Shown here piece after piece: positions 15,866-24,065 of a stretch of DNA of 64,000 nucleotides. Location: assembly GCA_040768125.1 (NCBI GenBank), contig JAXGNG010000001.1:1674001-1738000 (forward strand), in the 5' to 3' direction. Below the pieces are notes generated by a model. That model was not told the origin of the DNA, did no database searches, and worked only from the letters and a program-made list of their open reading frames with translations. Both the position numbers and the translations under genes were made by a program. The stretch is from RBG-16-49-21 sp040768125. Lineage in GTDB: Bacteria; Spirochaetota; UBA4802; UBA5550. Numbering within the stretch: position 1 is the stretch's first letter; each line of letters opens with the position of its first letter.

Positions 15866-18082
15866 TCAGGAGGGCCGGGACTCCGGGGCCGATTCATCCA
15901 GGTTCTGGATGAGTCCTTTCAGTTCACCCGCCTTTTCGTTCAAAACCCTGATGAATTGATGGATCTTCACGTTCGAGGCGGCGATATCGTTCGCCATGGT
16001 GGCCAGGCTCTGGATGGTCGTCGCGCCCTCCATCATGCCGTTCTTCTGTTCTCCCGTGGCGATGGAGATGACTTTTGACTGGTTCTTGATGACGTCGGAC
16101 TGCGCCACGAGCCGGCCGATGGCCTCCTCCTGCCTGGACAATGCGCTTTTCACCGTGTCGATCCGGTCGTTGATGCCCGTCACGAGCCGGGCGACGTCGC
16201 TGGTTGACTGTTTCGTCATGGTGACGATCTCTATGCCGCGGCGGATGTCCACGGATATTTTCTCCACCTGGCTCGAGATCCGCTTCGAGTTGTCCGACGT
16301 GGCGGTGGCGAGCTTGCCGATCTCGTCGGCCACCACGGCGAATCCCCTGCCGTGCTCCCCCGCCCGGGCGGCCTCGATGGCCGCGTTGAGGGAGAGAAGG
16401 TTGATCTTGTCGGAAATATCGTTGATGAGGGATATGATCTCCGTGATGTCCCGTCCCCCGACGTTGATGATCTCCATCATCTCCGTCATGCCGGTCAGGT
16501 CCCTGTCGGTCTTCTCGGTGAAGCGGATGATGTCGGTCATGCCCCCGAGGACCGCCTGGCTGGTCTGCTTCACCTCGCCCTGGGTCTCGATCAGTATGGC
16601 GGACATGTCCCGTATGGTCTCGCCCTCTTTCGCCAGGGTCGACATCGATTGGTCGATCGATTCCGTCGTGGAGGTCAGTTCCTCGAAGGACGCGGCCATC
16701 TCCTCGGCGTGGGCCGCCTGGTTCTGGGCCACGTGGCTGAAGGTTTCCACGATTTCAGACTGCTCCGAGCTTACCTGGTAGAGTTCGTTCGACATCGTTT
16801 CCGCCTTCTCGAAAATCCTGAGAAGGTGTTCCGTTTTTTCCTCGAGCTTCCTGGAAACCCTTTTCAGCGAATTCGTCATCATCGATATCCTGTCCGCCAT
16901 GGCGATGGAGAGGAGCACGGCCTGGAATGCCGCGCCGACCAGCACGCCGTGCTTGGTCATGAATGTCTCGGGAAGGAAGGAGAAGGTCTTCACTCCATAG
17001 ACCAGGTCCCCGGCGATGAGGCCGAACCAGGAGATGAGGAAAAAGAGGGCGGGTCGGTACCCGCTGCGCCAGTCGATGAAGGCGGCCAGGAGGAGCACCG
17101 GGGCGTAGAGGACCATCAGCACGACGGTGAAGATAATGGATATGAAATAGTCAACCGTCAGGGCCAGGAGAAGCGAGAGGCAACCGAGGCCGATGAAGAC
17201 GAGGAGTATCCTGTCAAGGCGCGGCACGTTCGTCTTCGTGCGCAGGAAATCCCTGGCGAAGAGGGCGCTGAAGATCGCCACGAGGCTCACGAAGAAGGGA
17301 ACCGACCGTTTCCCCCACCAGGGAAGGTCGGGCCAGAGATACTGGAAGGAGATGCCGTTTTCCGCCATGATGAACAGGACCAGGGCCGACATGTGCAGCA
17401 CCAGGAAGAGATAGCTCCTGTCCCTCGTGGATATGCAGATGATCGTGTTATAGAGGATCATCACGATGATGAAGCCGTAGAAGAGCCCCAGGAAGAGCCG
17501 CGTCCATTCCGTGCGCACTTCGCGGGCCCGGTAGGTCATGAGCCTCACGGGAAGGGCGAAGGAGTCTTTGGTCTGGACGCGGAGATAGTAGACGCTGACC
17601 TTCCCCGGTTCGGGAGTGATCGGGAAGATAATATGTTCGCTCGGGATTTCCCTGGCGCTGAAGGGGAGTAGCTGCCCCTGCTTTTTCTCGCGATATCCAC
17701 CCCCCGCGGGGATAAACAGGGATACATGGTCGAGGAGGGCGTACTCTATCGAGAGAAGCCACTGGACGCGTGACGCGCCGGGGTTGATGGCAAACCGGAA
17801 CCAGTAGGTGGACCTTGTGTAACCGAAGTTGACGTAGGAATCGGGGGGGAGGTCGCTCCTGAATTTTTCCCTGAACTCCGGCGATAACACCTCTTCGATG
17901 GTCAGCACGGCGCCGCGATCTTCAAGATAGGAAATGTACCGGCCGGTTAATTCGATATCCTCACGGTCGGGTTGAAGCTTCAGGGTTTCCTGGGCCTTCA
18001 GAGACGTCCGGGGAAACATACAAAAGGCGAGTATGCCGAGCGCCGTCATCGAGACAGCGGTAATCTTCATTCTTCTTGCCAT
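15866..18082 (-). CDS. 7TMR-DISM receptor with methyl-accepting chemotaxis domain
   Basis: A transmembrane chemoreceptor of about 738 residues. A signal peptide (ending near SLKA) precedes a periplasmic 7TMR-DISMED2-type beta domain (about residues 40-185, with STYWFRFAINP). Seven hydrophobic helices follow (about 195-400), then a coiled coil and a complete MCP signalling domain. The MCP hairpin tip NAAIEAARAGEHGRGF is well conserved, so it should contact CheA/CheW. Start is uncertain: a GTG at 18094 and ATGs at 18082 and 18070 are in frame, none with a strong ribosome site. It converges on the SDR gene with a 31-base gap. Confidence 0.92.
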   Translation of the reverse strand: MARRMKITAVSMTALGILAFCMFPRTSLKAQETLKLQPDREDIELTGRYISYLEDRGAVLTIEEVLSPEFREKFRSDLPPDSYVNFGYTRSTYWFRFAINPGASRVQWLLSIEYALLDHVSLFIPAGGGYREKKQGQLLPFSAREIPSEHIIFPITPEPGKVSVYYLRVQTKDSFALPVRLMTYRAREVRTEWTRLFLGLFYGFIIVMILYNTIICISTRDRSYLFLVLHMSALVLFIMAENGISFQYLWPDLPWWGKRSVPFFVSLVAIFSALFARDFLRTKTNVPRLDRILLVFIGLGCLSLLLALTVDYFISIIFTVVLMVLYAPVLLLAAFIDWRSGYRPALFFLISWFGLIAGDLVYGVKTFSFLPETFMTKHGVLVGAAFQAVLLSIAMADRISMMTNSLKRVSRKLEEKTEHLLRIFEKAETMSNELYQVSSEQSEIVETFSHVAQNQAAHAEEMAASFEELTSTTESIDQSMSTLAKEGETIRDMSAILIETQGEVKQTSQAVLGGMTDIIRFTEKTDRDLTGMTEMMEIINVGGRDITEIISLINDISDKINLLSLNAAIEAARAGEHGRGFAVVADEIGKLATATSDNSKRISSQVEKISVDIRRGIEIVTMTKQSTSDVARLVTGINDRIDTVKSALSRQEEAIGRLVAQSDVIKNQSKVISIATGEQKNGMMEGATTIQSLATMANDIAASNVKIHQFIRVLNEKAGELKGLIQNLDESAPESRPS

Positions 18083-18340
18083 TGCTTCCAACACATTTTT
18101 GTAGAGTAGTATACCCCCGGGGGGCTGGCGTCAAGAATAATTGAGGCCCGGCGTCATTAATTGCCGGCACATCGCTGGTCGCCGTCCAGCGCGCGGTGAC
18201 GGCGTGAAGGGATAACATGCGTTATGCATTACGGCCGGGCCGGCGCGGCGGTCCCGGGCATACGCACGCCGGGGCGCGCCAGTTTTATTGTTGATTTTTT
18301 CATGACCGGGATGCCAGGGTGGTCGTCGGAGGTGGCGCCG

Positions 18341-18847
18341 GTGATACCCGTCATTACCATCGTGGGCTGGTCGGGGAGCGGCAAAACGACCCTGATCGAG
18401 AAGCTGATCCCGGAGCTCCGGAACCGGGGGTACCGCGTCGCCACGGTCAAGCACCAGGGGGGCGCCTTCGAGATGGACCGCGAGGGGAAGGACACCTGGC
18501 GTCATCGCCGCGCCGGGGCGGTCTGCACGGTCATATCGTCACCCTCGGGCCTTGCCCTTGTCCGGGACATGGATCGTGACGCCTCCCTTGACGAGATCAG
18601 GGAACGCTTCATCCATGACGCGGACATCATCCTGGGCGAGGGCTTCAAGAAGGAGGGATGGCCGAAGATCGAGGTGTTCCGCGACGGCCCGAACCCGGAG
18701 CCGATCTTCGCACGGAGCGACGACCTGGTCGCCATGGTGAGCGACCGGTCCCGGGAGACGAAGGCCCCCTGCCTTGGCCTCGAGGACGTGAAGGGTCTCG
18801 CGGACCTTATCGAGGATCGTTTTTTTCCCGGATCGAAACGCCACTGA
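18341..18847 (+). CDS. mobB: Molybdopterin-guanine dinucleotide biosynthesis protein B
   Basis: A 168-residue P-loop GTPase that assists attachment of GMP to molybdopterin in the cytoplasm. The Walker A motif GWSGSGKTTL stands at the very N-terminus, followed by VATVKHQGGAFEMDREGKDTW and DIILGEGFKKEGWPKIEVFR, all typical of MobB. I chose the GTG at 18341 because GGAGG at 18328-18332 lies 8 bases upstream and the family begins with I-P-V-I-x-I-V-G. ATGs at 18302 and 18224 are in frame but have no ribosome site. It implies that the organism makes molybdoenzymes. No partner mobA is in the window. Confidence 0.9.
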   Translation: MIPVITIVGWSGSGKTTLIEKLIPELRNRGYRVATVKHQGGAFEMDREGKDTWRHRRAGAVCTVISSPSGLALVRDMDRDASLDEIRERFIHDADIILGEGFKKEGWPKIEVFRDGPNPEPIFARSDDLVAMVSDRSRETKAPCLGLEDVKGLADLIEDRFFPGSKRH

Positions 18848-18866
18848 TGCATGGAGAATGGTCCCC

Positions 18867-19502
18867 ATGTCGATTGACAGCGGATTTCTGAAAAACTGCT
18901 TTGCCCTCACGGGCTCCATCGCCACGGGAAAATCGGCCGTGGCGGCGATGCTGCGCGACCTTGGGGCGCATATCATCGATACCGACCTGGTGGCCCGGGA
19001 GGTGGTCGAGCCGGGGGAGCCCGCCCTTGAGGAGATACGGGCCCGTTTCGGCGAGGGCGTGATCAACGGCGACGGGACCCTCGACCGCGAGAGGCTCCGC
19101 GGGGAGATCATCCGCGATCCCGAAAAGCGGGAGGCGCTGAACCGTATCACCCATCCCCGGATCAACGCCGTCGTGATGAAGCGCATCGCGGAATACAACG
19201 AGAGGAAGGACGGGATGCCGGTCATCATCGACGTCCCCCTCCTCTACGAGTCGGGGTGGGACCGGTTCTTTCCCCGGGTCATCCTGGTCTATGCGCCGGT
19301 TCCCGTACAGGTGGAGCGCCTCATGGCGCGGGACGGCCTGGACCGGCCCACGGCGGAGCTCACCATCGCCGCCCAGATGGGCATCGAGGAAAAAAAGGGG
19401 AAGGCCCCCCACGTGATCGACAACTCGGGGAGCCTGGAGGAAACCCGGAAACAGGTGGAAAGGCTTTTCGCCGCGCTCCGGGGAATGACCGCGGGCCGAT
19501 GA
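18867..19502 (+). CDS. coaE: Dephospho-CoA kinase
   Basis: A 211-residue kinase catalysing the last step of coenzyme A synthesis, ATP plus dephospho-CoA to CoA. The P-loop here is TGSIATGKSAVA, followed by the conserved IIDTDLVAREVV, ITHPRI and VPLLYESG motifs of CoaE. GGAG at 18853-18856 favours the ATG at 18867 over the one at 18858. It follows mobB by 19 bases, probably as one transcript, and ends 12 bases from a convergent gene. CoA supply is relevant to the acyl-CoA pathways in this window, but the adjacency may be coincidental. Confidence 0.95.
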   Translation: MSIDSGFLKNCFALTGSIATGKSAVAAMLRDLGAHIIDTDLVAREVVEPGEPALEEIRARFGEGVINGDGTLDRERLRGEIIRDPEKREALNRITHPRINAVVMKRIAEYNERKDGMPVIIDVPLLYESGWDRFFPRVILVYAPVPVQVERLMARDGLDRPTAELTIAAQMGIEEKKGKAPHVIDNSGSLEETRKQVERLFAALRGMTAGR

Positions 19503-19514
19503 GCCGCCGCGACG

Positions 19515-19733
19515 TTACTCCAGGCCCTTCCACGCGTTGATTTCCGGGTTGTCGTTGCAGGCTTTGCAGAACACGTGGACGTCGCCGTTGCCGCACCCGT
19601 GGCACCAGATGTCGAAGACGCGGCAGTCCCCGCAGAGGGGGGCGTCGCACCCGTCGCAGTAGACCACGGCCTCCTTCTTCCCGCAGATTTTGCAGGTCAC
19701 GTCATGGGCCAGGCGTATCCTGTGTATCGCCAT
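19515..19733 (-). CDS. Cys-rich small zinc-binding protein
   Basis: A 72-residue protein with eleven cysteines in paired C-x2-C knuckles (CKIC, CDGC, CGDC, CHGC, CKAC) and two histidines near the third knuckle, so it probably folds around two zinc ions like a double zinc ribbon or B-box-like finger. It starts 9 bases after the stop of the GMC oxidoreductase on the same strand, so it is the last gene of the MarR-GMC operon. No function is known. It could be a small partner of the oxidoreductase. Confidence 0.7.
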   Translation of the reverse strand: MAIHRIRLAHDVTCKICGKKEAVVYCDGCDAPLCGDCRVFDIWCHGCGNGDVHVFCKACNDNPEINAWKGLE

Positions 19734-19742
19734 TCGATTACC

Positions 19743-22019
19743 TCACGGCTCGTCGGCGCCGACCCATTGTTTCGCCTGGCCGTGGAGGATGAAGGGCATC
19801 GGGTTCAGGGTGCCGCCGCTCGCCGCCATGGCACCCATGCCGAGGTAGAGGCCGCCGTTGATTCTCCGTATTTCGTCGCGCATGGAGTGGAGCAGGATGC
19901 CGTTGTCATAGGCGCTGTAATCGAGATAAAAGGACTCCTTCCCGTCATACTTCGACGCGGCGATCGAGGTCTTCATCTTTTTAACCCGCACGACGGATTC
20001 CTCGCCCTTCCTGAAAATATTATAGCCGGAACCTTCGGCGGGCGAAAAGGCCTTTCCCTCCCATTTTCCGGGGCCGAAGAGGTACGCCACGTACAGCTTC
20101 GATGCGGGGCCCAGGATGCCGCAGCCGGGCATGAGCGCCAGGTATTCGCCCTTCATTTCATCGTACCGGGGCGCCTTCGCGGCGTAGAAGAGCTGCATCA
20201 CCTCGGCGCGGCTGAGACGGGTGATGTCTTCGACCGTGGCCTTTTCCGCCGGTACGCCCAGGATCTGTTCGATGCTCTGACCCCCGTAGCCGCCGCATCC
20301 CGCCTGGGCGATGTTGATGCCCGTCAGGAGCGCGCTGACCAGTATGAGTATGCCGATGCCGATGAGTATTTTTTTTGCAATTTTCATGATTCTGCTCCTT
20401 TTAACAATGGGTATATCGTTCTTCATAAAATTCCGCGTCGCCTTTTTTTTGTCCGGGATGAACCCCGCGGCGCGTTCCGCCATGGCCGTGATGGTGAGGC
20501 TCGGGTTGACCCCGACGTTTGCGGATACCGCGGCGCCGTCCATGACGTAGAGGCCTGGATAATTGAAGACTCGGTGCTCCGTGTCGATCACCCCGTCCTC
20601 CGCCGAGGCGCCCATGTGGCACCCTCCCAGGATGTGCGCCGTGGTGGACTGCCCCATGAGGTTCTCCATGATGACGTTGATCGGCGTCCCTCCTATCTCC
20701 TCCGCCAGGACGCGGGCCGCCTCGTTCGCCACGGGGAGGTTCGTGGGCGCCTCCTTGCCAGGATAGCGCCGGGACCTGAGCCGCCGTCCGAAAAAGAGGA
20801 GCGCGGCGCTTCGCCCGAAGGTGAAGGAGACGCGGTTGTCCAGGTTCTGCATCACCGTGAGGATCACGACGCGGCGGTGCCAGTTCCTGGCGAACCAGTT
20901 TTTCAGGAGGATGCCGGGGCCCCTGAGGATCGCCAGGAGGGTCCGGAGGGAGCGCCGGAAGGGATTGTTATCGTCCACCAGGGGCGCGGCGTACCAGCGC
21001 ATGAAGGAGTAGCCCAGGGGGAAGCGGTTCTGGGTGATGTGGGTGTGGGGGTCCGGGTAGAAATCGGAGGAGATGGTCGTGCCCTTCGACAGGTCGAGCT
21101 CCGGGTCGGGCGACAGGGCCCCGACGATCGCCTCGCTGTTGGTGCGCACCACCCTGCCGAGCTGCTTCGACAGGAGGGGGAGGGTGCCGGTGATGTCGCG
21201 GCACCTGAACAGCAGTTCCAGGGTCCCCAGGACGCCGGCGGCGAGTATCACCTTGCGGGCGGTCACGTCGGGGCAGCGCCGGAGGCGCCGGGTGGGGTCA
21301 CTCATTTCGAGCAGGTAGGTGCCGTCTTCGCGTGGCACGATATTCGTGACCTTCCGGTTGGTGAGGATCTCCGCGCCGTTTTTCCTTGCGAGCCAGAGGT
21401 AATTTTTATCCAGGGTGTTCTTCGAGCCATGTTTGCACCCCGTGAGGCACTCGCCGCAGAGGTGACAGCCGTCCCGGGCGGGGCCCTTACCCTTGAAATA
21501 GGGGTCGTCCCTCGTCACCTCCGGCGTGCCGAAGTAGATGCCGTTGGGCGTGGCGCCGAAGGTCTTTCCCGCCCCCATGCGGCGGGCGGTCTTTTTAAGA
21601 TAGTCGTCCATCAGGTCGAGGGAGGGGTTGGTCTGCACGCCCAGCATCTTCGACGCGGTGTCGTAATGGCGCTTCAGCTCCTTCTTCCAGTCCACGCCGA
21701 GGCCGCTCCAGGAGGGGTCGCGGTAGAAATCGTCCTTAGGCCGGAGGAGCACCGCGGCGTAGACGATGCTTCCCCCCCCGAGGCCGACTCCTCCCACGAT
21801 GTTGAGGTGCGTGAAGAAGTTCTGGGTGAAGAAGCCCTTCATCCCGAGGGAGGGCATCCAGAGGAGTTTCCGGAGGCTCTTCGACGCCTCCTCCATGTCC
21901 GGCGGGGTGACCCGGCTCCCCTGCTCGATCACCGCGACGCGGTATCCCTTTTCCGCAAGGCGTAGCGCCGCGACGCTTCCGCCAAATCCGCTTCCTATTA
22001 CCGCGAAATCATATTCCAT
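19743..22019 (-). CDS. GMC-type FAD oxidoreductase (cholesterol-oxidase-like) fused in frame to a membrane-anchored domain
   Basis: A 758-residue open frame with two parts. Residues 1-about 530 are a GMC flavoenzyme: GxGxxG in VIGSGFGGSVAALRLAEKG, the GGGSIVYAAV flavin loop, a Cys cluster CHLCGECLTGC typical of the cholesterol-oxidase-like branch, and the C-terminal GCHMGASAEDG and N-V-G-V-N-P-S-L-T motifs. Residues 545-758 begin with a transmembrane or signal segment (MKIAKKILIGIGILILVSAL). They then form a soluble domain with GKWEGKAF and MRDEIRR that I do not recognise. An internal AGGAG plus ATG at 20387 could produce the second part alone. The marR gene is 21 bases upstream. Confidence 0.85.
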   Translation of the reverse strand: MEYDFAVIGSGFGGSVAALRLAEKGYRVAVIEQGSRVTPPDMEEASKSLRKLLWMPSLGMKGFFTQNFFTHLNIVGGVGLGGGSIVYAAVLLRPKDDFYRDPSWSGLGVDWKKELKRHYDTASKMLGVQTNPSLDLMDDYLKKTARRMGAGKTFGATPNGIYFGTPEVTRDDPYFKGKGPARDGCHLCGECLTGCKHGSKNTLDKNYLWLARKNGAEILTNRKVTNIVPREDGTYLLEMSDPTRRLRRCPDVTARKVILAAGVLGTLELLFRCRDITGTLPLLSKQLGRVVRTNSEAIVGALSPDPELDLSKGTTISSDFYPDPHTHITQNRFPLGYSFMRWYAAPLVDDNNPFRRSLRTLLAILRGPGILLKNWFARNWHRRVVILTVMQNLDNRVSFTFGRSAALLFFGRRLRSRRYPGKEAPTNLPVANEAARVLAEEIGGTPINVIMENLMGQSTTAHILGGCHMGASAEDGVIDTEHRVFNYPGLYVMDGAAVSANVGVNPSLTITAMAERAAGFIPDKKKATRNFMKNDIPIVKRSRIMKIAKKILIGIGILILVSALLTGINIAQAGCGGYGGQSIEQILGVPAEKATVEDITRLSRAEVMQLFYAAKAPRYDEMKGEYLALMPGCGILGPASKLYVAYLFGPGKWEGKAFSPAEGSGYNIFRKGEESVVRVKKMKTSIAASKYDGKESFYLDYSAYDNGILLHSMRDEIRRINGGLYLGMGAMAASGGTLNPMPFILHGQAKQWVGADEP
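20385..20399 (-). promoter_or_regulatory. Internal Shine-Dalgarno and start codon inside the GMC fusion
   Basis: On the minus strand AAGGAG (ending at 20395) lies 7 bases before an in-frame ATG at 20387-20385 that begins with MKIAKKIL and a hydrophobic signal-like segment. Quality and spacing are as good as those of real starts nearby. It suggests that the C-terminal 214 residues are, or recently were, a separate exported protein. Confidence 0.6.
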
Positions 22020-22040
22020 GGGTGCGCTCCACGCGTAATG

Positions 22041-22544
22041 TTATTCCCCGGTCCGCAGAATCCCGGGGAGGTGAACGGCCGTTTTGAAAAAGGCCGCGAT
22101 CTCTTCGTCGGTAAATCCATCAAGATTTCTGGACAGGATCGCGTAGGTGTGTTCCTCGATCTGGCGCACGGCCGCTTCCCCCTGCTTCTCGAGGGAGACC
22201 AGGACACTGCGCCGGTCCTGAGGGTCCTTCCCGCGCCGGAGGAACCGCTTTGCCTCGAGGCGGTCCACCACGCGGGTGGCCGTGCTGATTGGAATGTTCA
22301 TTTCCCCGGCGATGTCTCCCATGCGCGCCGGAGATTCGTTCCTGAGATACTGGAGGAGGTAGATGTCCTCGTAATCGAGGCCGTAGGAGGCAACCTTGGA
22401 CTGCTGGAACTTATAGATGGCCTGGAGGGCGGCGAAGAGTATCCTGTCAAGGTGCTCCCGCGGTATCTCCTCGAGGGCCGCGATCCCCTTCTTCGACGCG
22501 GTACCGGACAGGGCCGACCCTGCTGATGTAGTGCGTTTGCTCAT
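22041..22544 (-). CDS. MarR-family transcriptional regulator
   Basis: A 167-residue winged-helix regulator. The MarR core runs from about residue 30 to 150: helix LFAALQAIYKFQQ, the DNA-binding helix ARMGDIAGEMNIPISTATRVVDRLEAKR and the wing DPQDRRSVLVSL with the family's D-x-R-D/S-x-R pattern. GGGGAGG precedes the ATG. It lies 21 bases before the GMC oxidoreductase on the same strand, so it probably represses its own operon (marR, GMC, Cys-rich protein). An inverted repeat 60-85 bases upstream is a candidate operator. Confidence 0.9.
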   Translation of the reverse strand: MSKRTTSAGSALSGTASKKGIAALEEIPREHLDRILFAALQAIYKFQQSKVASYGLDYEDIYLLQYLRNESPARMGDIAGEMNIPISTATRVVDRLEAKRFLRRGKDPQDRRSVLVSLEKQGEAAVRQIEEHTYAILSRNLDGFTDEEIAAFFKTAVHLPGILRTGE

Positions 22545-22604
22545 CGCGCCTCCCCGGGGCCGGTGCCATGTTATGGCTCATCCAGGCCGGGGAGATACTG
22601 CAAG

Positions 22605-22629
22605 AAATACTTCCATTTTGCAAGTATTT
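22605..22629. promoter_or_regulatory. Inverted repeat upstream of marR, candidate operator
   Basis: AAATACTT (22605-22612) and AAGTATTT (22622-22629) are exact inverted copies with a 9-base spacer, in the gap between the hexapeptide-protein stop and the marR start. The centre-to-centre distance of about 17 bases suits a winged-helix dimer. Binding by the adjacent MarR is inference. Confidence 0.5.
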
Positions 22630-22674
22630 TTTTGCCGGGACATTTTTTTCCGCGCGCGGGGGGTGATCAGGGGA

Positions 22675-23199
22675 TCAGCCCACCACCTTGCAATCGGTCC
22701 CGTAACGCATGGCCAGGTCCACGTAGAGCTGCTTGGCCCAGGTCCATTCAGTTTTATTATTTTCTTTCAATTCCCCGAGCTCTTTCGCGGGGACCCCGGC
22801 GTAGATCTTTCCGGGAGGAATGACCTGTTTTCTGGCCACGAGGGCCTGCTCAGCCACGAGGGACCATTCTCCGATCTCCGAGAAATCGCTTATCGTGGCG
22901 CGCATTCCGATGGTGACGAAATCGTGTATCGTGGCGTTGTGTATCATCGCCCCGTGGCCCACGGTGACGCGCGTACCAAGGACGGTTTTATCCATGGGGC
23001 GGGCGTGGATGATCACCCCCTCCTCGATGGCCGATTCGTCGCCGATGATGATGGTGCCGTAGTCGCCGCGGAGTATTGCGCCCCAGCCGACGTAGCAGTT
23101 CTTCCCGATCCTCACGTCGCCGATGATCTCCGCCGAGGGCGCGATCCAGCTCCCTTCGCCTATGGTGGGTTTCCTGTCCTGTATCTGGTAGATCGGCAT
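22675..23199 (-). CDS. Gamma-carbonic-anhydrase-like hexapeptide-repeat protein
   Basis: A 174-residue left-handed beta-helix protein of the gamma-carbonic anhydrase/PaaY/CaiE group. Imperfect hexapeptide repeats ([LIV]-G-x4) run from about residue 10 to 125. Three His residues that could bind metal are visible in VIIHARP, VTVGHGAM and HNATIHD. A C-terminal helix follows. GGAGG 5 bases before the ATG at 23199 selects that start over a GTG at 23217. PaaY-like members hydrolyse stray CoA thioesters, which would fit the acyl-CoA theme here, but a carbonic anhydrase role is equally possible. Confidence 0.85.
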   Translation of the reverse strand: MPIYQIQDRKPTIGEGSWIAPSAEIIGDVRIGKNCYVGWGAILRGDYGTIIIGDESAIEEGVIIHARPMDKTVLGTRVTVGHGAMIHNATIHDFVTIGMRATISDFSEIGEWSLVAEQALVARKQVIPPGKIYAGVPAKELGELKENNKTEWTWAKQLYVDLAMRYGTDCKVVG

Positions 23200-23378
23200 C
23201 CCGCGCCTCCGTATCACTCTGTAGTGGCCGCGGCGTCATCGTCGCGCCCCTGTCAAGGCTCAAAAATGGACCCGGATTAAGCAAGGCTTTTTTCGCTTGA
23301 TAAATCGGCGGAGCCGGGGGGTAATGAGCGGGATGCCGTGAAGAGGTCGATTTCGACATGGAGGGAGGAGGGGACGAC

Positions 23379-24056
23379 ATGACCGCGGGAGTCGCCACGC
23401 AATCACCGGGACGCGCCTTCCTCGCCCTCATCGGCACGGCCCTCGTCGTGCAGATGACCGGTTCCTATCTCGGGCATTCCCTGGTCATCGGCGGCTCCTT
23501 CTATCTATCATGGTGTATTCTGCGGTTTGTATTTCCACTCGCCGCCATACTGCTTCTCCGGATACCCTTCTCGGAGTTGGGCCTCGGCCCGCCGAGAATC
23601 GATCGACGCACCGGGATATTACTCCTTGCCGGCCTGGTGGTCCTCGTCGCCGCCTTTGCCGGGATCTATTTCATCCAGGGATATTTCGATCAGTACGCCC
23701 ATTCCTTCGGCGGCGCGGACCCCCTGGCGCGTCTCTCCCGCTTCTCGCTCTTCACCGCCTCGACGCTTCCCGGCTGGGAGTTTCTTCACCGGAGCTTTTT
23801 ACTGATGGGTATTCTCTACGTTCTGAAAAAGCGGGACGGGGTGCCCGCGGGCACGGCGGCGGTAATCGCACTGGGCGTGGTATGGATCTTCGAGGTGGTG
23901 TTCCACTTCATCAAGCCGGGCGTCGAGGCCTTGGGCATGCTCGTCGGGTCCCCGGTCCTGAGCTGGATCGCCCTTCGCACGGGGAGCGTATGGATCCCCT
24001 TCGCGGCGCACCTTGCCGTGGAGGCCCTCTTCATCGCGGCGCTGATCTTCAGGTAG
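23379..24056 (+). CDS. CPBP-family intramembrane metalloprotease
   Basis: A 225-residue integral membrane protein with about six hydrophobic segments. The CPBP motif 1 is degenerate: the family EExxxR appears as W-E-F-L-H-R, so one of the paired Glu is Trp. Motif 2 appears as F-E-V-V-F-H and the last motif as H-L-A-V-E near the C-terminus. Activity is therefore plausible but not assured. The ATG at 23379, preceded by GGAGGAGGGG, is preferred to the one at 23358. It is 9 bases ahead of a membrane-bound AraC regulator, so the two may form a signalling pair in which cleavage affects the regulator. Confidence 0.7.
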   Translation: MTAGVATQSPGRAFLALIGTALVVQMTGSYLGHSLVIGGSFYLSWCILRFVFPLAAILLLRIPFSELGLGPPRIDRRTGILLLAGLVVLVAAFAGIYFIQGYFDQYAHSFGGADPLARLSRFSLFTASTLPGWEFLHRSFLLMGILYVLKKRDGVPAGTAAVIALGVVWIFEVVFHFIKPGVEALGMLVGSPVLSWIALRTGSVWIPFAAHLAVEALFIAALIFR

Positions 24057-24065
24057 GCGGGCGGC

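Noticed and set aside
19575..21965. Very long plus-strand open frame (nearly 800 codons)
   Set aside because: Antisense to the GMC oxidoreductase. Its length reflects high GC. The protein is rich in Arg, His, Gly and Val with no known motif.
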